Positions 57,571 through 64,000 of a stretch of DNA of 64,000 bases are shown here, one piece after another. Numbering within the stretch: position 1 is the first letter of the stretch; each line of letters begins with the position of its first letter. The translations under genes were made by a program, and so were the position numbers. The stretch comes from Lycorma delicatula (lineage: Eukaryota > Arthropoda > Insecta > Hemiptera > Fulgoridae): NCBI RefSeq assembly GCF_047948215.1, contig NC_134460.1, positions 122,959,324 through 123,023,323 on the forward strand, written 5' to 3'. The notes under the pieces are model-generated. The model did no database searches. It was not told the DNA's origin and saw only the letters and a list, made by a program, of their open reading frames with translations.

Positions 57571-58874
57571 GTCTCTGTCGAGTACAAAGTTATTTAAACT
57601 AATCAAAACGGTTTTTCTTCTATGATTTCAATTGTCGTACTGGAATAATGTAGATCATGAATCTTATATTTTCACAAGGTCTAGAAAATCCTATTACTCC
57701 TATTATTTATACATGATAATTACAATTAATATGAAAAAAAAAGATAAAAAAGTCAAATTTTTTGTTATTAATTTATATTTTAAAACAAATAATACATATT
57801 TTTTTAACATAAAAATAATTTTTACTTTATTTTTTAGGTGCAAACACATTATAAAAATTGAATGGTAATTAAGTTAATTCGAGTAAAACTTTAGAGGGAA
57901 GAACCATATATAAAAACTGCCCGCAATCTGTACTATAATCATTTGAAACTAGTTTTAGGTTTTTTTAATTTTTTTTTTTTAAACGGGAATTTTCAGCGTT
58001 TTTTTTCTTAAAAATTTTATTTCAGAAACTGTTTAAAATCATATTATTATTTTTTTAATATAATTATTTATTTATATAATCACTTTAAAATTATTTTCCT
58101 GCGAGATTAAATAGTGTTGTAATTTTATCCGTAAATTAATCTCTTTGTTAATCGGTCTAGAATAAATGAGAAGAAAATTAATTTTATGTTTACCTATGTG
58201 AATTTTTTTTTAATTAAAAAAAAAATGTTTAAAACGCCAAAAACTAATTTAGTTTGGTTGAAAGTAGAGTAATTTTAGGGAGAGGGGTGGAGATTGTAGT
58301 TCACTTGAATAGGATAAAAGTGGTTAGTATCCTTTACTGCAATGCGGCCAACATAGATTATTTAGCACAAAATTTCTCTTTTCATCAATTTTTTCTTTTG
58401 TTTTTATAATTTTTAAAATGTATTCACTGAACTTGAAGTGTATTTAAATTATTTTTCTTTAGTTAGTTTTACCTTTACGTACCTTATGATAAATTATTAT
58501 ACTAGTAGTAATTTCAATTATTTTAGATACGGAAAATTACCAATAAATTTCCTTCTAAGGAATAATTGATGATTGTTTCTATATTCTGTCAGATGAAAAC
58601 TGTTGACTATGAATTAAAATTAATTTAATACTAAAATATCCTTCTCATTAGTTTCTACAGTTTACTTGGCGGAGGCGCCATGGTTCACATGAGCGAAAAG
58701 ATTCACATTATTAGGAGTTTCCGACTGTTTGTGAGGTTGTGAGAGAGTACAGTGTTAAATACCAACAAAATCTGGAAAATAAAGTCAACTACCTAGCAAT
58801 CAATCTGCTTGGAAATTGCGGGGATCCGAAGGTTGAAACGTTTCCATGAGCTTGAATTAAGGCTATTGAATGAC
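57571..58874. other. AT-rich DNA
   Basis: 58,660-58,870 is less AT-rich and unassigned. No domain or repeat match recognised. Confidence 0.45.
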
Positions 58875-58900
58875 AGTTTGCAGTTTTTTTGTTTTTTTTT

Positions 58901-59331
58901 CTCCCCTACTCATCCCGACCGGATATCCAATTAAGTATACTCAGTCGGGGAGAGTGTCCTTTTACTCTCAAAGGAGGCGTCCGCCACCCGCCGGCTATAC
59001 GTCCGGCACGGCAGGTTGGCCTCCCCGGTCTCGGATCTTTTGTTTTACATTGCCTGCCTCTAATCCCCCGCTTTAGAGCCAAGGTCCGGTTATGCCGTCC
59101 CCCAGGGCCTCAGCAGGAAACCGGGACTCGGTCTTTACGCCTTTGGCCTCTAATCGACAGCGCCGACCCCACAAAGAGCCTAGGCTCCCGCAGGGACGAC
59201 CCCGCCGACCGGGACTTGGTCTTTTATTTTAACCCAAACTCAAACTCCCCTGGAGTTCACCCCCTTCTAAGGTACCCGCACACCAAGGCGTACAGCCCTC
59301 CATGGAGTGACTGTCCACCCTACCCTACTGT
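58901..59331 (-). other. Structured 3' UTR of LINE element 1
   Basis: Terminal hairpin CCCGAC (58,914-58,919) / GTCGGG (58,944-58,949) with a 24-base loop whose sense strand holds TATACTTAATTGGATATCC. Inward at 58,990-59,018 lies the core GCCGGCTATACGTCCGGCAC / GGCAGGTTGG, which can fold as GCCGG/CCGGC. The same two modules in the same order are found in elements 2 and 3. Confidence 0.8.
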
Positions 59332-62232
59332 TTATACTCCCATTCTTCTGTCTTCATCCTCTTTGGCCCGCAGGACCTCCCCGGCGAACCTGCGGAACCA
59401 TTCCCAGTTCTCAGTGTTGTACCCCAAGCAGTTTATGAGATTTTCTGGTGCAAGACCATTAATTACTATTTGACCTCTGTTAACGGCCCATCTTGGACAT
59501 ATGAACAACGTATATTCGGCATCGTCGTTCTCTGGACAATAGATGCACTGCGGGGTGGCTCTCTTCCCGATCCTATACAAATACTGACCGAAAGAGCCGT
59601 GCCCCGACAGTAACTGTGTCATGTAAAAATTGACATCTCCCAGTCTATTGTTATTCCAGGTTTTAATAATAGGGATTAGGCGTCTGGTCCATTCTCCCAC
59701 TCTGGACCCTGCCCTCTCTTCTTGCCATTCTTGGTCTATAACCCCTTCCATCTCTTCTTTCGACATACCGCTGTGTCTGAGGGTTCTGGCTTTTATCTGA
59801 AGGTCTATGGGTAGGACCCCGGTCAGTACGCACAGCGCGTAATACGATACCGTACAGTAACTAGCAGCTACACGCAGCAATGCCAGTCTATGGACACTTC
59901 TCAACTTCTTTTTATTTCGCTGTATGTTCATTGCCGCCCCCCATATGGGAGTCGCATACAGTACCGCCGAAGTGATAGCCGCGGTTATCAATCTTCGAAT
60001 AACCATTTTAGGTGTGCCGTGGTTTTGAAATAATCCTCTTAATCCCTTTACAGCAGGAGTAACTCTCCCACAAATCATATCAATATGCTTGCTGAACCTT
60101 AAACTTTTGTCCAGAAGTACCCCCAAGTATTTTGTTTCTTTTACTTCATCAATTCTCTGTCCTCTGATATTTAGATTCACACTTCTTAATGGTCTTCTAC
60201 CCGAGAGGACCAGGCAACAGGATTTATTAGGAGCTATTTCTAATTTGTTATCCTCCACCCATTCATCTATTGTTCTAAGCGCTTGGTTTGCCTTGTTCTC
60301 CAGTTCATTAATATCTCTGTCTTCTACTAATATTGCGATATCATCCACGTATCCTACTATCGATACCCCTTCGGGGTAGTTCAGCGTGAAGATTTTATCA
60401 TAGAAAACATTCCATAAGGTTGGGCCAAGGACAGATCCCTGCGGCACCCCTCCGAATACCTGAAATATCACTTTCCTTTCTAGAGTTTTGACCTCTATGA
60501 ACCTATTTTGCAGATATTGATCTATCTGATTTACTAAGTATTTACTTATTTGCATGGCTTGAAGCGCCTCAATGATGGCTGTCCAGGGGACCGTACCAAA
60601 TGCGTTTCTAACATCAAGCATTATGATCATGGGGATTTTTCTAGTCCTCCATGTACCGCTTCTGCAATTTAATGCCCAGTTTTTTACCTTCTCGACTGTG
60701 GTCACCGTGGACCGTCCCTTTCTAAATCCGTATTGTTCCGGATGTAGACATTGTTTTTCCTCTATTTCCTCTCTAAGTCTATTTTCTAACAACCTTTCAA
60801 CTACTTTTCCCATATTATTTATGAGCGTAATCGGTCTATATGCTGTGTTCTCTTGAATTTGTCCTGCCTTTGGGAGGAAGACTGTTCTTGCTTCCTTCCA
60901 GAATTCAAGGAAGCTTCTATTTTGTAGGCCGTAGCTGGCTACATCGACTATTTCCCAAGGTACGATCCTAGCTATTATCTTAATGATGGCCGCTGGGATG
61001 CCATCTGGGCCGGGGCTTTTCTTTTTTTTAAATTTATTTAGCTTCCATGACCTCTTTTTGTGTAAATCTTCCTCCCTGGCATTCTATCACCTCTCTATTA
61101 TATTGCTCCTCCGATCTGGGGAATAACTTTCTGATCTGCAACGCAGCCGTTTCTTCATTCAGTGTCGGAGCTTGTCTCCCAAGCCGCTTGGTTACTATTT
61201 TGAAACCCTTTCCCCACGGATCAGCATTCAACTCCTCGCATAGTTCTAACCGTTTCCTTCTTTTGGCCTGCTTTATGAGGAAGTTAAGCGTCTTTCTCGC
61301 TTGCCTATATTGCTCTGACGCAATGTTACATCCTATTTCCGAACCAACTCTAGCTCGCAACCTCTGGGCCGTCCTCTTGTGTCTTTGCATAATTCTACGC
61401 TGTTCCTCTATCTCCCTGGACCACCAGTAGACTATATTATGTTTAATATTATTTCTCCTCGGTATGTTCGCCATCTCTTCTTTAACTATATTTTGGAATA
61501 TTTCAGGTGTTATCTGAGTACTATTTCTAATTCTATTTGCCGCATTATTAGCCACTCTATATATCTGTTGATCAGACAGTCTGATATTGTTATTTATCTG
61601 TCTTATTTCTGGCCGTTGCTCTCTTAAGTTAACAAAGATGGCTCTGTGATCGCTGGCTGTTTCGTCATTAAGAACCATGAAATCAGTTGCATCAGTGCGC
61701 ATCCTTCCATCATTTATAACTAAATCCAGGACCGATTGATGCCCTCTTGCTTGGTAGGTGGCTGTCCCGTCATTAATACATGTCATTCCTGTCGCTGCCA
61801 GCAATTCCTCCAGGAGTTTTCCTCTAGCGTTCGAGGAGACCGCTCCAGCTAGAACTGTCCTGTAGTTAAAGTCTCCAAGGACTACTATTCTCTTCCGAGC
61901 TCATATAATGACTTGTTGGAGGTCAAGGAGTCTGTTCTTAAGAGATTCCCTGCTGCAGTTAGGGCTGATATATACATCTATTATAATCTTATCGCTTACC
62001 TCAACAGCAATGAGTCCGTCACCTCTACCATACAGATCATAATCCACATTTCCAACGATCTTTCTAATTGCCACATCACCATTCCCATCGGTCAGCCACT
62101 GTTCTCTGGCCGTCGAATACACATCAGGTTCGGTGGCCACCAAAAAGTCCGCTTCGTATCTAGCTGCTATTTCTATGCTCAATAACTAGAGAGTAGGCTC
62201 CTGTTATTATTAATTAGTATTACTTTAGTCAT
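59332..62232 (-). pseudogene. R1-clade ORF2: endonuclease-reverse transcriptase with three lesions
   Basis: Makes the target nick and copies the RNA in R1-clade LINEs. ATG at 62,232 overlaps the ORF1 stop by 8 bases (ATGACTAA), as usual in this clade. A frameshift before 62,185 separates the first ~17 codons from the endonuclease frame ('ATEPDVYS', then 'GDFN' at about 61,870 and 'SDHRAI' at about 61,640, the APE-type catalytic blocks). A TGA stands at 61,901-61,903, otherwise in frame. A second frameshift at the A run near 61,025 precedes the RT frame, which begins around 'KSPGPDGIP' and includes the 493-codon open part 60,813-59,332. In that part: LDVRNAF (66-72), GVPQGSVLG (122-130), YVDD (155-158, usually YADD), KYLG (228-231), and a C-terminal finger C423, C426, Y434, C439 in which Tyr replaces the usual His. 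Confidence 0.92.
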
Positions 62233-63070
62233 GACCTTTGTTACAGCACGGGTTCCCGATCCTATGTGAAGTGGCTCCACAGTCCAGGCATGTGGTCGCC
62301 TCCTTGCAATCTTTAATTACATGGCCGGGTTTACCACAGTTGAAGCAGAGGTTTGAACGGTCCTGGCCTCTGCACTCTCTTCTGCTGTGACCGACATCCC
62401 AACATCGATAACATTTCTCTATATCCGTCCGGATGTAGGCCCTGCAACTCACCCACCCTACTCTCAGCCTTGCTGCAATTAATTTCGTTGCATTCCTTTG
62501 ACTTGTGACCACCGTGGCATTTTTTGTGTTTCCGAATGCCTCCCTTAGTGATGTGACCTGAAAGTTTTCTCCTTGTCTTAGTACCTTCTCTACCGCTTCC
62601 CTGATCTCTCGCTTAGTAGTGTCGCCCAGCATGTCTTTTACATGAACAACTGTTCTGCGGTCCCCTCTTGTTCTTATATCCACCTGGAGATCCTCTGCTC
62701 TGTTCTTCAGCAGGGAGGAAAACTCCCCCGCCTTCTGCGCCCCACTAATTCGGACCTCTAGTTGATCCCTTCCCTGTTTAATTGACAGTATTTCGCCGGC
62801 CTCCTCAACCTTAACCTTTTCTTTCATGGTTTTCAACAGATCGGCATAAGATTTACCGGGGGCCCTTACTACGACCGTTTTACTTTCAACGACCGGGGGG
62901 TTCCCCTTCTTGTTGATACCGACCTCAACCTTGCCCTCCCTTGTTCGCTCAGGCTGGGGAGTTACCGAGTTTGCAGTTACCGTCGCCGAATCTAACGATG
63001 TTATTTTTGTTAACGTCTTTACATTTTTGTTTAAAGCTACAAGTTGTATTATTATTGTCAATTTCAGCAT
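62225..63070 (-). CDS. R1-clade ORF1 (gag-like, three CCHC knuckles), probably N-terminally truncated
   Basis: Nucleic-acid-binding protein that forms the element RNP. 281 codons as read. Three zinc knuckles at the C-terminus: residues 220-233 (CYRCWDVGHSRREC), 242-255 (CFNCGKPGHVIKDC) and 261 to about 276 (CLDCGATSH...CC), a pattern typical of R1, TRAS, SART and Jockey ORF1. Residues ~60-215 are the usual charged middle region. The first ~30 codons lie in AT-rich sequence beyond the possible target duplication at 62,968-62,978 and may be flank. ORF1 proteins of the clade are usually longer. The frame is intact but its start is not established. Confidence 0.85.
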   Translation of the reverse strand: MLKLTIIIQLVALNKNVKTLTKITSLDSATVTANSVTPQPERTREGKVEVGINKKGNPPVVESKTVVVRAPGKSYADLLKTMKEKVKVEEAGEILSIKQGRDQLEVRISGAQKAGEFSSLLKNRAEDLQVDIRTRGDRRTVVHVKDMLGDTTKREIREAVEKVLRQGENFQVTSLREAFGNTKNATVVTSQRNATKLIAARLRVGWVSCRAYIRTDIEKCYRCWDVGHSRRECRGQDRSNLCFNCGKPGHVIKDCKEATTCLDCGATSHRIGNPCCNKGHD

Positions 63071-64000
63071 TGCTTGATTATTTGTTTGTTTTTATAGACT
63101 ATTTATTTGTTTATTGGATATTATTTGTTTTTATGGACTATGAAGTGAAGGCAGATATATTCTTTTATTAATGAATTTTAAAAACATTGCTCACTGATAA
63201 CGTTTGTTATGGATTGACTAATAAAGTAAGTTTCTTAGGAACCCCGTTCTTAAGAATAATTTTATGATTTATTATAATCCCGATTTATTTATGATTCCTC
63301 TTTCGAGGCCGATTGTAAATATATTAGTTGTGGAACAAGAAAAAAAAAAGGAAAAACGTTTGTTCAAAAAATAAAGTTTGTATTTTTAGGAGAAAATCAG
63401 AACCACTTCATTTAAATCCGCTCCGTCTTGTAAATGTTTAAGTAGATTCAAAATTACTGATAAAAATTGGTTAATCAATCTGACGAATATAGAAATTGAT
63501 CCCTTTTTTCATTCAGTAGTCTTAATTTTTCTTTTTATCAACCGAGTAATAGTTTTTAATATAAACATTGGAAATTCTCTTTTTACTGTAGTGAGTATGG
63601 TACATTAAAACGTCGAGTAGACTCCTGTACGCGCGGATATGGGTGTTGTCATCACCCTTAAATACGAGTACAGTTTGATTTTTCTTTACAGAAATATCAT
63701 TATAATTCCAATTAATAAAATGGTTATGTAAATATGTTTATGATTGAAACATGACAAAGAGAATAATTTAAGTGAACATATTAAAATCTTTCTTTTTTTT
63801 CCTAATTAGGAATACATTTGAAAAACTATATACTTACAAACTTGAAAAACTTAATTTTTCAAGTTTGTAATACTATATGTGTAACCAAAAACATGTTTGT
63901 AAATTATAAGAAAATAAAAATCATTATTATTATTTTTAAGAATTAATATTTTTACTTAATTAATCAAAACAGTCTATACAGATTAATCTACATAAAAAAA
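62979..64000. other. AT-rich DNA to the window end
   Basis: TTATTTGTTTTTATGGACTA-type direct repeat around 63,085-63,140. An inverted pair, TTACAAACTTGAAAAACTTA / AATTTTTCAAGTTTGTAA, lies at 63,835-63,871. No gene supported. Confidence 0.5.

Larger units (their letters stand above)
58875..62978 (-). mobile_element. R1-clade LINE, best preserved copy (element 1)
   Basis: Minus-strand order: ORF1 (from about 63,070 or 62,967), ORF2 (62,232-59,332), 3' UTR (59,331-58,905) and poly-A tail (plus-strand T tract 58,884-58,900). The whole segment is much richer in G and C than the flanks. AGTTTGCAGTT occurs at 58,875-58,885, right outside the tail, and again at 62,968-62,978; if this is the target duplication the element is truncated inside ORF1 at 62,967. 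The ORF1 frame does stay open another 92 bases, so the 5' end is not settled. R1-clade elements (R1, TRAS, SART, Waldo and relatives) insert by target-primed reverse transcription. No 28S or telomeric target is visible here. Confidence 0.9.

Noticed and set aside
58889..59473. 194-codon plus-strand proline-rich frame
   Set aside because: Antisense to the LINE 3' UTR and ORF2 end; open because of high GC content.
61047..61627. Plus-strand frames of 127 and 82 codons
   Set aside because: Antisense to LINE ORF2.

Overview
The window looks like arthropod, most likely insect, nuclear DNA: very AT-rich, full of simple repeats, and built mostly from decayed mobile elements. I see no intact host protein gene, no rRNA, no functional tRNA gene, no CRISPR and no bacterial operon structure. 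The organism is inferred only from the transposon families (R1-clade and Jockey-type LINEs, mariner and related DDE transposases, tRNA-derived SINEs). A hemipteran-like, repeat-bloated genome is a reasonable guess that I cannot prove.

Layout. 1-7 kb: a compound microsatellite, a headless SINE with a palindromic target duplication (2.95-3.2 kb), two DR5-like direct repeats (4.35-4.42 kb) and the first copy of a ~700 bp inverted-terminal repeat family, here called R700 (5.05 kb). 7-13.8 kb: remnants of a DDE transposase family, a dispersed noncoding repeat (family N), a SINE, one candidate host exon (8.55-8.88 kb) and a cluster of perfect palindromes (12.1 kb). 14.6-15.2 kb: a fold-back element. 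17.6-19.1 kb: two transposase fossils. 19.5-22.1 kb: SINEs around a 5'-truncated R1-clade LINE with a 13 bp target duplication. 23-24 kb: R700. 26-27.1 kb: a fold-back with a SINE in one arm only. 28.4-33.2 kb: a ~4.7 kb composite palindrome. 33.6-36 kb: R700 and a mariner fossil. 37.9-38.5 kb: another fold-back. 38.9-39.4 kb: two tandem SINEs sharing one target motif three times. 41.5-43.5 kb: a second R1-clade fragment. 45.8-48.9 kb: SINEs and R700. 54.7-56 kb: two basic-peptide remnants around an R700 copy. 57.0-57.6 kb: a Jockey-type RT fossil. 58.9-63.0 kb: the best preserved element, an R1-clade LINE with ORF1 (three CCHC knuckles) and ORF2 (endonuclease, RT, C-terminal zinc finger), broken by one stop and two frameshifts.

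How the parts relate. The three R1-clade LINEs all lie on the minus strand and share a 3' UTR layout: a terminal hairpin whose stem position is kept while its sequence changes, followed inward by a conserved GC-rich core. That is the strongest hint of conserved RNA structure here. The second theme is long inverted repeats: four fold-back structures lie between 14 and 39 kb, and two share an inner motif. The third is modular SINEs, in which one tRNA-like head joins different tails.

No previously unknown multi-gene system is evident. The most promising items are the covarying LINE 3' hairpin, the composite palindrome, the R700 family and the candidate exon. All identifications come from reading the sequence and from family knowledge; no database was searched.
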